From Pseudomonas sp. Os17 (GTDB taxonomy: Bacteria; Pseudomonadota; Gammaproteobacteria; Pseudomonadales; Pseudomonadaceae): a stretch of 64,000 nucleotides of DNA. Below are positions 53,810 to 62,798 of the stretch, piece by piece. The stretch is from positions 5,954,001-6,018,000 of the forward strand of contig NZ_AP014627.1 of assembly GCF_001547895.1 (NCBI RefSeq), given 5' to 3'. A program made the position numbers and the translations under genes. Numbering within the stretch: position 1 is the first letter of the stretch; every line of letters begins with the position of its first letter. The notes beneath the pieces were generated by a model. It did no database searches. It was given only the letters and a program-made list of their open reading frames with translations, and was not told the DNA's origin.

Positions 53810-54289
53810 ATGAGCAAACTCGACCGCTATGACCTGAGTATTTTGGCCGAATTGCAACGCGACGCCCGCATCTCCAACCAGGAACTGGCCGAGCGCATCG
53901 GCCTGTCACCCTCGCCCTGTTCGCGCCGGGTCAAGCAGTTGGAGGACGACGGCTACATTTCCCGCCAGGTCGCCTTGCTGGACCGCAAGATGCTCGGCTT
54001 GAGCCTCACCGCCTACGTACTGATCGGCATGGACCGGCACACTCCCGAACGCTTCGAGAATTTCGAAGCGGCGATCCGCAGCCTGCCCCAGGTACTGGAA
54101 TGCAGCCTGGTGACCGGGGTTGATGCCGACTACCAGCTCAAGGTCGTGGTACCGGACATGGACCACTACCAGAAGCTCCTGCTCGGTCACCTGACTCGTA
54201 TCGACGGTGTCACCAGCGTGCGTTCCAGCTTTGTGCTCAATCAGGTACTCAACAGCACCGAGCTGCCCCTGACCCACCTGCGCAATTGA
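53810..54289 (+). CDS. Lrp/AsnC-family regulator
   Basis: A 159-residue Lrp-type protein. Helix-turn-helix (about 5-60: LDRYDLSILAELQRDARISNQELAERIGLSPSPCSRRVKQLEDDGYI) and RAM ligand domain (about 70-150: LECSLVTGVDADYQLKVVVPDMDHY). Closer to leucine-responsive Lrp than the paralogue at 43804. The target genes cannot be told from context; its long AT-rich leader suggests autoregulation. GAGAAAGG lies before the ATG. Confidence 0.87.
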   Translation: MSKLDRYDLSILAELQRDARISNQELAERIGLSPSPCSRRVKQLEDDGYISRQVALLDRKMLGLSLTAYVLIGMDRHTPERFENFEAAIRSLPQVLECSLVTGVDADYQLKVVVPDMDHYQKLLLGHLTRIDGVTSVRSSFVLNQVLNSTELPLTHLRN

Positions 54290-54466
54290 CGGGCCACCTG
54301 TCGAAGCCGACTGGCGAGTGCAGGTACGCGGGCGCATTCGCCGGACTCCTGCAGCCGGGCCGGCCTGACGCTGTGGCGACATAACGCATGCAGATCAATG
54401 CTAGGCCGGCGAGCGTTGGCGTATACTCGCCCGGCATTTTTTCCCTGCCTGCATTGGAGATGATCG

Positions 54467-54676
54467 ATGGACCCAGCCGTATTCGAAGAATGGATGATGA
54501 CCGGTCTGGTCAGCCTCCTGATCATATTCATGGGCTTCATCGTCTGGGACCTGGCCAAGAAGTCCAAGGCCGGGCGCTTCGGCTCCTTTATCCTGTTCTT
54601 CGTGCTGGGCCTGGGCGTGGCCGCCTTCATCATCAAGAGCGTAGTGATCGGCCTGATCGAATCCGGCGCCTTATAA
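54467..54676 (+). CDS. DUF2788 small membrane protein
   Basis: A 69-residue protein with two membrane helices (about 10-27 and 40-64), starting [36 protein letters not shown]. This is the standard form of DUF2788 in Pseudomonas. The function is unknown. Its 3' end overlaps the convergent rluE gene by six bases. Confidence 0.85.
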   Translation: MDPAVFEEWMMTGLVSLLIIFMGFIVWDLAKKSKAGRFGSFILFFVLGLGVAAFIIKSVVIGLIESGAL

Positions 54677-55309
54677 GCGCGCCGCAACTTCCTTCCACTG
54701 CCCCTGATCCAGGCCATCCAGGGTCCAGTCGCCAATCCTGACCCTTACCAGCCGCAAGGTCGGCAGGCCAACCGCTGCCGTCATGCGGCGTACCTGACGG
54801 TTGCGCCCTTCCCGAATCACCAGCTCCAGCCAACTGGTGGGCACACTCTTGCGAAAACGCACCGGCGGGTTGCGCGGCCACAGCTGCGGCTCCTCCAGTT
54901 GCCGGGCTTGGGCTGGCAGGGTCATGCCATCGTTGAGTTCCACCCCATCACGCAGCCGCTGCAACTGCTCGGCAGTGGGTTCGCCTTCGACCTGCACCCA
55001 GTAAGTCTTGGCCAGCTTGTGCTTGGGATCGGCAATGCGCGCCTGCAATTGCCCGTCATTGGTCAACAGCAGCAGCCCTTCGCTGTCCCGGTCCAGGCGT
55101 CCGGCCGGATAGACGCCGGGAATCGCGATGAAGTCCTTGAGCGTCGCCCGGCCTTCGCCATCACTGAACTGGGTCAGGACATCGAAAGGCTTGTTGAACA
55201 GGATCAGCTTCGGCTCGGCCGGCGGCGCCTTGGCCACGCGCTTGCTGGAAGAAGGAGAAAACGGCTTGGCGCCTGGGCGACGGGAAGCGGGACGAGGTGC
55301 ACGGGACAT
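54671..55309 (-). CDS. rluE: 23S rRNA pseudouridine synthase RluE
   Basis: A 212-residue RsuA-family enzyme without an S4 domain. [16 protein letters not shown], the catalytic [17 protein letters not shown] (Asp), [19 protein letters not shown] and [23 protein letters not shown] are nearly identical in order to E. coli RluE, which modifies U2457 of 23S rRNA. The N-terminal 30 residues are basic and proline-rich. Confidence 0.92.
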   Translation of the reverse strand: MSRAPRPASRRPGAKPFSPSSSKRVAKAPPAEPKLILFNKPFDVLTQFSDGEGRATLKDFIAIPGVYPAGRLDRDSEGLLLLTNDGQLQARIADPKHKLAKTYWVQVEGEPTAEQLQRLRDGVELNDGMTLPAQARQLEEPQLWPRNPPVRFRKSVPTSWLELVIREGRNRQVRRMTAAVGLPTLRLVRVRIGDWTLDGLDQGQWKEVAARL

Positions 55310-55383
55310 GGCAGCGGGAACATTCAGCGATCAGGACCGACAATGCTAGTGACCTGATCGCCAAATGACCACGGATTAAACGC

Positions 55384-56856
55384 CTAGCGGAAAGGCGGTT
55401 CGTCGAAGCTGCGCAGTTTGCGCGAGTGCAGGGAGTTGAGCTCGCTGCGCATCAGGTCCACGGCTTCGATCCCAATCTTCAAGTGCTGGCTGACCGCCCG
55501 CTCATAGAAGGCATTGGCCGCACCGGGCAACTTGATCTCGCTGTGCAGGGGCTTGTCCGAAACACACAGCAAAGTGCCATAAGGCACCCGCAGGCGATAA
55601 CCCTGAGCAGCAATGGTGCCACTCTCCATATCCACCGCCACCGCCCGGGACAGATTGATGAACGGACGTTCCTCGGCCCAGCGCAGCTCCCAGTTCCGAT
55701 CGTCGTAGGTCAGCACGGTGCCGGTCCGCAGGCGCTTCTTCAACTGCTCGCCCTTCTCCCCGGTGACATTGGCTGCAGCCTGTTGCAGCGCCAGCTGGAC
55801 TTCGGCCAGCGCCGGGATCGGGATGTTCGGCGGCACCACGCGGTCAAGAATGCCGTCGCGCCGCATGTAGGCGTGAGCCAGTACGTAGTCGCCGATCGTC
55901 TGCGACTGTCGCAGGCCGCCGCAGTGGCCGATCATCAGCCAGCAGTGGGGACGCAGCACCGCCAGGTGGTCGGTGATGTTCTTGGCATTGGACGGGCCGA
56001 CGCCGATGTTCACCAGGGTCACGCCATGGCCATCGCTGGCCTGCAGGTGATAGGCCGGCATCTGGTAACGGTGCCAGACCACACCGGCGGCGATCGCCGA
56101 GGCCTCGCCGTGGTCCATGCCCTTGTCGATGATCACGTTGCCCGGCAGGACCATGCGTACGAAACGCGGATCGCTGCGCAGTTGCTCCAGGCCATGGACG
56201 ATGAACTGGTCGACATAACGGTGGTAGTTGGTCAGCAGGATCCACGGCTGCACATGGCGCCAGTCGCTACCGGTGTAGTGCACCAGGCGCCGCAGGGAGA
56301 AATCCACCCGCGCGGCATCGAACAGTGCCAGGGGCAGCGGGTGGGTGTTTTCCCAGTCGTAGAGGCCGTCGGCGATACCGTCGGTGGCGGCGGACAGGTC
56401 GGTGCTGGGGAATACCCGGGCCAGGGCCGCTGCGGTCACGCCGGAACCGGCCAGTTCGTCGCCCTGCTCCACCACGTAGGGATAAGGAATGTTCTGCTCG
56501 CTGACACCCACTTCAACCGTGACGGTGAAGTCGTGCATCAACGGCACCAGTTGTTCGAGCAGGTAGTTACGGAAGGCGGCGGGATGAGTGACGGTGACGC
56601 TGTAAGTGCCCGGCAGTTGCACCTTGGCATAGGCCCGGGTGGTCTGTGGGACTTCGCCGTGGCAGTGGTAGGTCAAGCGCAGTTCGGGGTAGCGAAACAG
56701 CGCACGCTGCTCGGCATCCGGTTCGACCCGATCCTTGAGGTAACGCTTGAGCGCCTGGCTCAGGGCCGTGGTGGCCCGCTCATGCAAAGCAGCAAGCCGA
56801 TCCACGGCTTGCTCGGCGGTTTGAACGACAATAAAAGCTTCGGTCACGGTAAGCAT
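55384..56856 (-). CDS. amn: AMP nucleosidase
   Basis: A 490-residue AMP nucleosidase, hydrolysing AMP to adenine and ribose 5-phosphate. The N-terminal regulatory domain (about 1-175) precedes the phosphorylase-like catalytic domain (NIGVGPSNAKNITDHLAVLRPHCWLMIGHCGGLR at about 282, VAVDMESGTIAAQGYRLRVPYGTLLCVSDKPLH at about 415). The length matches E. coli Amn (484). Monocistronic. Confidence 0.94.
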   Translation of the reverse strand: MLTVTEAFIVVQTAEQAVDRLAALHERATTALSQALKRYLKDRVEPDAEQRALFRYPELRLTYHCHGEVPQTTRAYAKVQLPGTYSVTVTHPAAFRNYLLEQLVPLMHDFTVTVEVGVSEQNIPYPYVVEQGDELAGSGVTAAALARVFPSTDLSAATDGIADGLYDWENTHPLPLALFDAARVDFSLRRLVHYTGSDWRHVQPWILLTNYHRYVDQFIVHGLEQLRSDPRFVRMVLPGNVIIDKGMDHGEASAIAAGVVWHRYQMPAYHLQASDGHGVTLVNIGVGPSNAKNITDHLAVLRPHCWLMIGHCGGLRQSQTIGDYVLAHAYMRRDGILDRVVPPNIPIPALAEVQLALQQAAANVTGEKGEQLKKRLRTGTVLTYDDRNWELRWAEERPFINLSRAVAVDMESGTIAAQGYRLRVPYGTLLCVSDKPLHSEIKLPGAANAFYERAVSQHLKIGIEAVDLMRSELNSLHSRKLRSFDEPPFR

Positions 56857-56923
56857 CCTGTGTTCTGATCTTGCAGGCGTTCATCTTGCCTGCAACACCG
56901 CCCCACGGGAACAGCGGAGTTAC

Positions 56924-56947
56924 AGGAGCCGGCTTGCCGGCTCCTGC
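56924..56947. repeat. REP core / hairpin after aidB
   Basis: CAGGAGCCGGC and GCCGGCTCCTG form an 11-bp perfect hairpin with a TT loop. It may act as REP and as 3'-end structure for the acyl-CoA dehydrogenase mRNA. Confidence 0.65.
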
Positions 56948-56953
56948 AGCGGG

Positions 56954-58606
56954 TCAGAAGCCTTGGGGAGTGGAGCGGGCGAGGATCGCGGCCACATCCA
57001 GCCCGCGGGGCAGCGTGCCATAGACCCGCCCGCCCTGGCCGCCCAGGCGGCTGGCGATAAAGGCCTCGCTGATCAGGTCGTTGCCCGCCTCCAGCAACAA
57101 CTTGGCCTGCAGGCACAGAGCAATGTCCTCGGTCAGTTGCCGAGCGCGATACTGAATGTCGGCGGTGTCCTTGAAGCTGTCCTTGAGTGCGACGATATGC
57201 GCCGCCAGACGCTGGTCGCCATGCCCGTCCCCCAGCTCGGCAAACAGGGCATCCAGCACGCCCGGCTCTTTCGAGAGAGCCCGCAGCACATCCAGGCACT
57301 GCACGTTGCCGGAACCTTCCCAGGTCGAGTTCACCGGCGCTTCGCGGTACAGCCGCGGCAGGATGCTGTCCTCGACATAACCGGCACCGCCCATGCACTC
57401 GGCGGCCTCGTTGATCATGGCCGGGGCCCGTTTGCAGATCCAGTACTTGCCCACCGCCGTCACCAATCGGGAGAACTTGGCCTCCCGGGCATCGTCCTGA
57501 TGGTCCAGGGCCCGCCCCATGCGCAGGCTCAAGGCCAGGGCCGCTTCGCTTTCCAGGGCCAGGTCGGCCAGTACGTTCTGCATCAGCGGCTGCTCACTGA
57601 GCAGGTGTCCGCCCACGCGGCGATGGGCACAATGATGGCTGGCCTGGGTCAGGGCCTGGCGCATCAGCGAACTGGAACCGACCATGCAATCGAAGCGGGT
57701 CATGGCCACCATCTCGATGATGGTGGGCACCCCGCGCCCCTCCTCACCGATCATCCAGGCCAGAGCGCCGCGAAACTCCACTTCACTGGAGGCGTTGGAC
57801 TGGTTGCCGAGCTTGTTCTTCAGACGCTGGATATAGAACTGATTGCGGCTGTCATCCGGGCGATGACGGGGCAGGAGGAAACAGGTCAGGCCCTTGTCGG
57901 TCTGGGCCAGGGTCAGGAAGGCATCGCACATCGGCGCCGAACAGAACCACTTGTGCCCCACGAGCTCATAGGCCTGCCCCGGCCCGGGGGCCCCCACCGG
58001 GTAGGCCCGGGTGGTGTTGGCCCGGACATCGGTCCCGCCCTGCTTCTCGGTCATGGCCATGCCGATGGTGAGCCCGGCCTTGTGCTGCATGCCGACGTTG
58101 CGCGGGTCGTACTCGGTGGCGAGGATCTTCGGCAGCCATAGCCGGGCAATATCCGGCTGCAGCTTCAGGGCCGGCACGCAGGCGAACGTCATGGTCAGCG
58201 GGCAGCCGCTGCCGGCTTCGGCCTGACTGTGCAGATAGGTCATGGCGGCACGCGCCACATGGGCTCCTGCTTGCGGGTGGGTCCAGGGCAGTGAGGTCAG
58301 TCCGCCCTCGATGGCCGCCTGCATCAGTTGGTGGTAAGCCGGGTGAAACTCCACCAGATCGATTCGATGACCGAAGCGGTCGTGACTGGCAAACACAGGC
58401 TTGTTCTGATTGGCCAGGAACCCCGCCTCCATCAATGGCCCCCCCGCCAATGCACCGTAGGCATCGACCCGGGATTCGGCCCAACCGGCATCGAAACGCT
58501 GCATCCATTGCTGCAACGGCAGATCGATCCGATAGAGGTTGACGCCGTCCAGAGCGGGCGGCTGGTTGGTGACTTCGTGGGTTTCAGCGAACTGGTGGAG
58601 GTTCAT
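56954..58606 (-). CDS. AidB-like acyl-CoA dehydrogenase
   Basis: A 550-residue protein of the AidB branch of flavin acyl-CoA dehydrogenases. The opening ETHEVTNQPPALDGVNLYRIDLPLQQWM, GMAMTEKQGGTDVRANTTRA (FAD block), HKWFCSAPMCDAFLTLAQ, and NEAAECMGGAGYVEDSILPRLYREAPVNSTWEGSGNVQCLDVLR are the family's blocks. E. coli AidB protects DNA after alkylation and binds DNA through its C-terminal part. Whether that applies here is unknown. Confidence 0.9.
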   Translation of the reverse strand: MNLHQFAETHEVTNQPPALDGVNLYRIDLPLQQWMQRFDAGWAESRVDAYGALAGGPLMEAGFLANQNKPVFASHDRFGHRIDLVEFHPAYHQLMQAAIEGGLTSLPWTHPQAGAHVARAAMTYLHSQAEAGSGCPLTMTFACVPALKLQPDIARLWLPKILATEYDPRNVGMQHKAGLTIGMAMTEKQGGTDVRANTTRAYPVGAPGPGQAYELVGHKWFCSAPMCDAFLTLAQTDKGLTCFLLPRHRPDDSRNQFYIQRLKNKLGNQSNASSEVEFRGALAWMIGEEGRGVPTIIEMVAMTRFDCMVGSSSLMRQALTQASHHCAHRRVGGHLLSEQPLMQNVLADLALESEAALALSLRMGRALDHQDDAREAKFSRLVTAVGKYWICKRAPAMINEAAECMGGAGYVEDSILPRLYREAPVNSTWEGSGNVQCLDVLRALSKEPGVLDALFAELGDGHGDQRLAAHIVALKDSFKDTADIQYRARQLTEDIALCLQAKLLLEAGNDLISEAFIASRLGGQGGRVYGTLPRGLDVAAILARSTPQGF

Positions 58607-58681
58607 TGCCGGGCTCCTTCAGGGTGTGCCAAGGCCCCAAGTTAAGCACCGGCCCCACCCTGAACAAAGTGGCATACCCGC

Positions 58682-61048
58682 CTAAATGTCGGCGCTTTCG
58701 CCCTGCTCCACAGCGAGCACACGCTTGGACAGCAGCAGCTGCAAGGCCTCGAATTTCACCGGTTTGCCGAGACAATCGGCTCCCGCTGTGGCCGCGCCCC
58801 CTTCGGTGCCGGGAACACAGGCCAACAGGATAGGCAACTGGGCATAGCCGGGCATCGCCTGAGCCTGGAGGCGAAACGCCCCTAACTGCGCCGCGCTGAT
58901 CTGGCCATCGATCAGCACCGCGCTGACCGGCTCGCGCCCCAACAGTTGCAGGGCATCGGTTGGGCTGCCGACCGTGCGGACCCGATAACCGAGCTTGAGC
59001 AACATGCCCCGCAGCACCAGTTGGTCGACGTCATTGTCATCGATCAACAGCACGGTGCAGTCCTGGGGTGTCCGCCGCTGATGGGCGGCGGGCAGCCGGG
59101 CAATCGGCTCCTGCACCTCAAACTCCACCTGCAAACGGAAGCAACTGCCCTGCCCTGGCGTGGATTCGTGGGTCAATTGCCCATCCAGCAGTTCCACCAA
59201 CTGGCGGCAGATCGCCAGGCCGATGCCCAATCCGCCATATTCGCGGGTCATGGAACCATCGAGCTGGAAGAAGCGCTGATACAGCATAGCCTCGTCCAGA
59301 TTGACGAAACCTATGCCGCTGTCGATCACCTCGAAACTCAAGCTGACCCTTTCGACCGAGACGGCACGGGTCACCACCCGCAAGACCACGCCGCCGGAAT
59401 GCGTGAACTTGACGGCGTTATCCAGCAGGCACTCCAGGCAATGGCTGAGCTTGCAGCGATCCCCCTGCAGGCGATCGGGCAATCCCGCACTCAGATCGAC
59501 CTGAAACGACAGGGACTTGGCCGCCGCACTGGCCGCGTACTGGGTTTGCAACGCGGTCAGCAGCGAACGCAAGCTGAAGGGCTGGCGCTGGGCGCTGAGC
59601 TTGCCGGCCTGCAGTTCGGTCAGCGTGAGGATGCCGTTGACCATGCGCATCATGTCTCGCGCCGAACCGGCGGCGGTCTGCTGGTACTGCGCAAGCTCCG
59701 GGTCCAGTTCCAGGGTCTGCATCAATTCCAGTGAACCGATGACACCGTTCATCGGCGTGCGCAGTTCATGGGTCAGGGTGGCCAGGAATTCATCCTTGAG
59801 CCGGTTGCTGTGGGCCAGTTGCTGGTTCAGCACCTCAAGCTTCTGCCCCGCCTCCAGCAGAGTCTGAGCCTGCTGCTCGCGCATCGCGTTGATCCGGTCG
59901 GCCAGGGCCAGGGACAGCAACGCCACCTCGATCGCCGAGCCGATCTGGCTGGCGTACATGGTCAGGAACACGTTGGGCAGGTAACCCAGCACCATCAAGG
60001 TATTGATCACCCCACCGAACAGGAAAGCCGACCAGGCGATGATGAAATAGCGCGCCACCCGCAACCCGCGCCACCAGGCGACGATTCCCGCGACATAGAT
60101 CACTACGGTGAACAGCAGCGCCAGGGTGGTAGCCAGGCGTAGGGCCAGGGCGTAACTGGTCATCAGCGACAGGGCCATGACCAGCGCACCAAAGCCCATC
60201 AGCGCCATCAATATGCGGTCAACCCAGGGACTGTGGCCGGCAGTCTGCAGGAAGCTGCGGGCGAACTGGCTGCCGAACAGCCCGGCCGAACCGATGAAGA
60301 AGGGCGTCGCGGCGTTGGCCCACCAAGGGCTGTTGGGCCAGAAGTACTCCACCGCAGCGCCGTTGACCGACAACTGATAGAGGCCGAAGGAGGCGATATA
60401 GAAGATGTAATAGAGGTAACTGGTGTCGCGCACGCTGAGGTAGATGAACAGGTTGTACACCAGCATGCCCAGCAACACGCCGTAGATCAGGCCCAGTACG
60501 TAGAGACGCACGGGTTGGGCCTCAAGGTAGGCAGTATTGGACCACAGGCTCACCGGCGCCTGGATCGAGCCCTCGCTGGCCAGCCGCAGATAGATCGTCT
60601 TGTGCTCATGGGGAGCGAAATTCAGGTTGAACAGGTAATTGTTCTGGCGGATCTGCCGACTGTCGAAGGGCAAGGCATCGCCGGTCCGCTCCGCCAGGCG
60701 ATAGCCCCCGCTTTCGTCGGGGAGGTACAGATCCAGGTGATCCAGGGGCGGATAGGCCAGCTCCAGCAACCAGTTGCGCTGCGCCGTGGGGTTGCCGGGG
60801 CGGTAATCGAGGTCGATCTTCAGCCAGAACGCCGAACGTGAATAACCGGCATTGAGGGTGTCTTTATCGTGGGGCTTGAAGCGCTCGGCCAGTGGCCCCG
60901 AGCTGACGTCGGCAATGGTCGCTTCACCCCCCGTGTCTTCAAGGACCTGCATCACTCGGCCCAAAGGAAGGCGCTGGGTGAACTCGTCGAACTCGGCGGC
61001 ACCCACCAACATCGGCAAGCTCAACAGCAACAGCAGCAAATAGCGCAT
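58682..61048 (-). CDS. ladS: Hybrid sensor kinase LadS
   Basis: A 788-residue hybrid histidine kinase. Signal peptide (1-17), periplasmic 7TMR-DISMED2 domain (about 30-165), seven membrane helices (about 180-385), coiled segment, HisKA with LTHELRTPMNG (about 422), HATPase (DNAVKFTHSGGVV and EYGGLGIGLAICRQLVELL), and a receiver domain (about 660-780: LIDDNDVDQLVL, acceptor Asp in SAVLIDGQ, Lys in LGKPVKF). The layout, and the divergent thiD-thiE-hemL genes, match P. aeruginosa LadS, which acts through GacS/GacA and RsmY/Z. The same role is inferred here. Confidence 0.9.
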   Translation of the reverse strand: MRYLLLLLLSLPMLVGAAEFDEFTQRLPLGRVMQVLEDTGGEATIADVSSGPLAERFKPHDKDTLNAGYSRSAFWLKIDLDYRPGNPTAQRNWLLELAYPPLDHLDLYLPDESGGYRLAERTGDALPFDSRQIRQNNYLFNLNFAPHEHKTIYLRLASEGSIQAPVSLWSNTAYLEAQPVRLYVLGLIYGVLLGMLVYNLFIYLSVRDTSYLYYIFYIASFGLYQLSVNGAAVEYFWPNSPWWANAATPFFIGSAGLFGSQFARSFLQTAGHSPWVDRILMALMGFGALVMALSLMTSYALALRLATTLALLFTVVIYVAGIVAWWRGLRVARYFIIAWSAFLFGGVINTLMVLGYLPNVFLTMYASQIGSAIEVALLSLALADRINAMREQQAQTLLEAGQKLEVLNQQLAHSNRLKDEFLATLTHELRTPMNGVIGSLELMQTLELDPELAQYQQTAAGSARDMMRMVNGILTLTELQAGKLSAQRQPFSLRSLLTALQTQYAASAAAKSLSFQVDLSAGLPDRLQGDRCKLSHCLECLLDNAVKFTHSGGVVLRVVTRAVSVERVSLSFEVIDSGIGFVNLDEAMLYQRFFQLDGSMTREYGGLGIGLAICRQLVELLDGQLTHESTPGQGSCFRLQVEFEVQEPIARLPAAHQRRTPQDCTVLLIDDNDVDQLVLRGMLLKLGYRVRTVGSPTDALQLLGREPVSAVLIDGQISAAQLGAFRLQAQAMPGYAQLPILLACVPGTEGGAATAGADCLGKPVKFEALQLLLSKRVLAVEQGESADI

Positions 61049-61340
61049 TAAAGACCCAGCGTGGCTTGTCCGGTGATGTCAGGAAGTCCCCCCATTTCCC
61101 TTGAGCAGACGTATAACCGGCATGACCTGTTATTGGTTTGAATGCACTCTAGCATAGCCGCTGATGGCCAATGAACACCATTGTAAATTTTAGTCTAAAG
61201 GCTCTAGATCAAGCCTTTCAGCGCAATACCGCGAGCTAGAGCTGTTGCATCGGTCAAGACGTTCGCGCCCAGCGCGGCGACATTTTCCAGCAGACGCCAG
61301 GCGCCGCGAAAAAAAGCGATTGGTGGTAAGCTCGCCGCCC

Positions 61341-62138
61341 ATGAATATCTACAGCTCTCGCCCCGTTGTCCTCTGTCTCTCCGGCCACGACCCCAGTGGT
61401 GGCGCCGGCTTGCAGGCAGATATCGAAGCCCTGCTGGCTCAGGGTTGTCACGCAGCTCCGGCTGTCACCGCCCTGACCGTGCAAGACACGGTCAATGTCA
61501 GCGATTTCCGCGTTCTGGATCGCGAGTGGGTACTGGCCCAGGCCAATGCCGTGCTCAACGACTCCACGGTCGCCGCGGTCAAGCTGGGCATGCTCGGCTC
61601 CCTGGAGATGGTCGACACCGTGGTCGAACTGCTCCAGGCGCACCCGCATCTGCCGCTGGTCTGCGATCCGGTGCTGCGCGCCGGCGGCGGTGGCCGGCTG
61701 GGCAAGGATGAAGTCGGCTACGCCATGCGCGAACGCCTGCTGCCCCTGGCCACCATTGCCACCCCCAACCTTCCTGAAGCTCGAATTCTTGCGGAACTGC
61801 CCGAAGGCAGCGCCGACCAATGCGCCGAAAAACTCCTGCCGTTCGTCAAGCACCTGCTGATCACCGGCGGCCATGGCGATGAACACGAAGTGCATAATCG
61901 CCTGTACAGCCGTGACGGCCTGCGCGAAACCTACACCTGCCAGCGTTTACCGGGCAGCTATCACGGCTCCGGCTGCACCCTGGCCAGCGCCCTGGCCGGA
62001 CGCCTGGCACAAGGCGAGCACCTGGCCAGCGCCGTGAAATCGGCCCTTGATTACACTTGGCGCACCCTGCGCGACGCCGAACAACTGGGTCGCGGCCAAT
62101 TCGTCCCACGTCGCTTGCCGTTGGATTTCTGCTCGTAA
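61341..62138 (+). CDS. thiD: Hydroxymethylpyrimidine (phosphate) kinase ThiD
   Basis: A 265-residue thiamine-pathway kinase phosphorylating HMP and HMP phosphate. VLCLSGHDPSGGAGLQADIEALLAQGCHAAPAVTALTVQDT, KLGMLGS, CDPVLRAGGGGRLG and YHGSGCTLASALAGRLAQG (anion hole and catalytic Cys) are all present. The gene diverges from ladS across 292 bases in which I see no other gene. It is followed after 18 bases by thiE. Confidence 0.94.
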   Translation: MNIYSSRPVVLCLSGHDPSGGAGLQADIEALLAQGCHAAPAVTALTVQDTVNVSDFRVLDREWVLAQANAVLNDSTVAAVKLGMLGSLEMVDTVVELLQAHPHLPLVCDPVLRAGGGGRLGKDEVGYAMRERLLPLATIATPNLPEARILAELPEGSADQCAEKLLPFVKHLLITGGHGDEHEVHNRLYSRDGLRETYTCQRLPGSYHGSGCTLASALAGRLAQGEHLASAVKSALDYTWRTLRDAEQLGRGQFVPRRLPLDFCS

Positions 62139-62156
62139 TGTCATGAGGCCCGCTCG

Positions 62157-62780
62157 ATGAAACTACGTGGTCTGTACGCCATCACCGACAGCCAGCTGTT
62201 GGCCGGCAAGTTTCTGCAGTACGTGGAGGCGGCGCTCGAAGGCGGCGTCACCCTGTTGCAGTATCGCGACAAAAGCGACGATCAGGCCCGCCGCCTGCGG
62301 GAAGCCGAAACCCTGCTGACCCTGTGCGAGCGCTACAAGACCCGTTTGATCATCAACGATGACGCCGAACTGGCCGCGCGCATTGGTGCCGGCGTGCACC
62401 TGGGCCAGACCGACGGCCCACTGACGCCGGCCCGGGCCCTGCTGGGTCGCCAGGCGATCATCGGCTCCACCTGTCACGACCAATTGTCGCTGGCCGAGCA
62501 AGCCGCGCAGGAAGGCGCCAGTTATGTCGCCTTCGGCCGCTTTTTCAACTCCACCACCAAACCCGGCGCGCCCACGGCCAGCCTGGAGTTGCTGGATCAG
62601 GCCCGGGCCAGCCTGCACCTGCCGATCTGCGTGATCGGCGGCATCACCCTGGATAACGCAGCGCCGCTGGTACACCACGGCGCCGACCTGCTGGCAGTGG
62701 TCCACGGCCTGTTCGGTGCCGATAGCGCCGACGAAGTGACCCGTCGCGCCCGCGCCTTCAACGCCCTATTCAACAGCTGA
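62157..62780 (+). CDS. thiE: Thiamine phosphate synthase ThiE
   Basis: A 207-residue synthase joining HMP-PP and the thiazole phosphate. [13 protein letters not shown] opens the barrel, [10 protein letters not shown] holds the pyrophosphate-binding residues, [38 protein letters not shown] and [10 protein letters not shown] follow in the usual order. It lies between thiD and hemL on the same strand. Confidence 0.95.
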   Translation: MKLRGLYAITDSQLLAGKFLQYVEAALEGGVTLLQYRDKSDDQARRLREAETLLTLCERYKTRLIINDDAELAARIGAGVHLGQTDGPLTPARALLGRQAIIGSTCHDQLSLAEQAAQEGASYVAFGRFFNSTTKPGAPTASLELLDQARASLHLPICVIGGITLDNAAPLVHHGADLLAVVHGLFGADSADEVTRRARAFNALFNS

Positions 62781-62798
62781 CTTTTTGAGAGCCCGCTC

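Noticed and set aside
53458..53817. 119-codon minus-strand frame before the second lrp
   Set aside because: It runs through a strong terminator hairpin and an AT-rich promoter; no ribosome site.
61049..61340. TPP riboswitch before thiD
   Set aside because: I could not find a convincing thi-box core (CUGAGA and its partner) in this leader.
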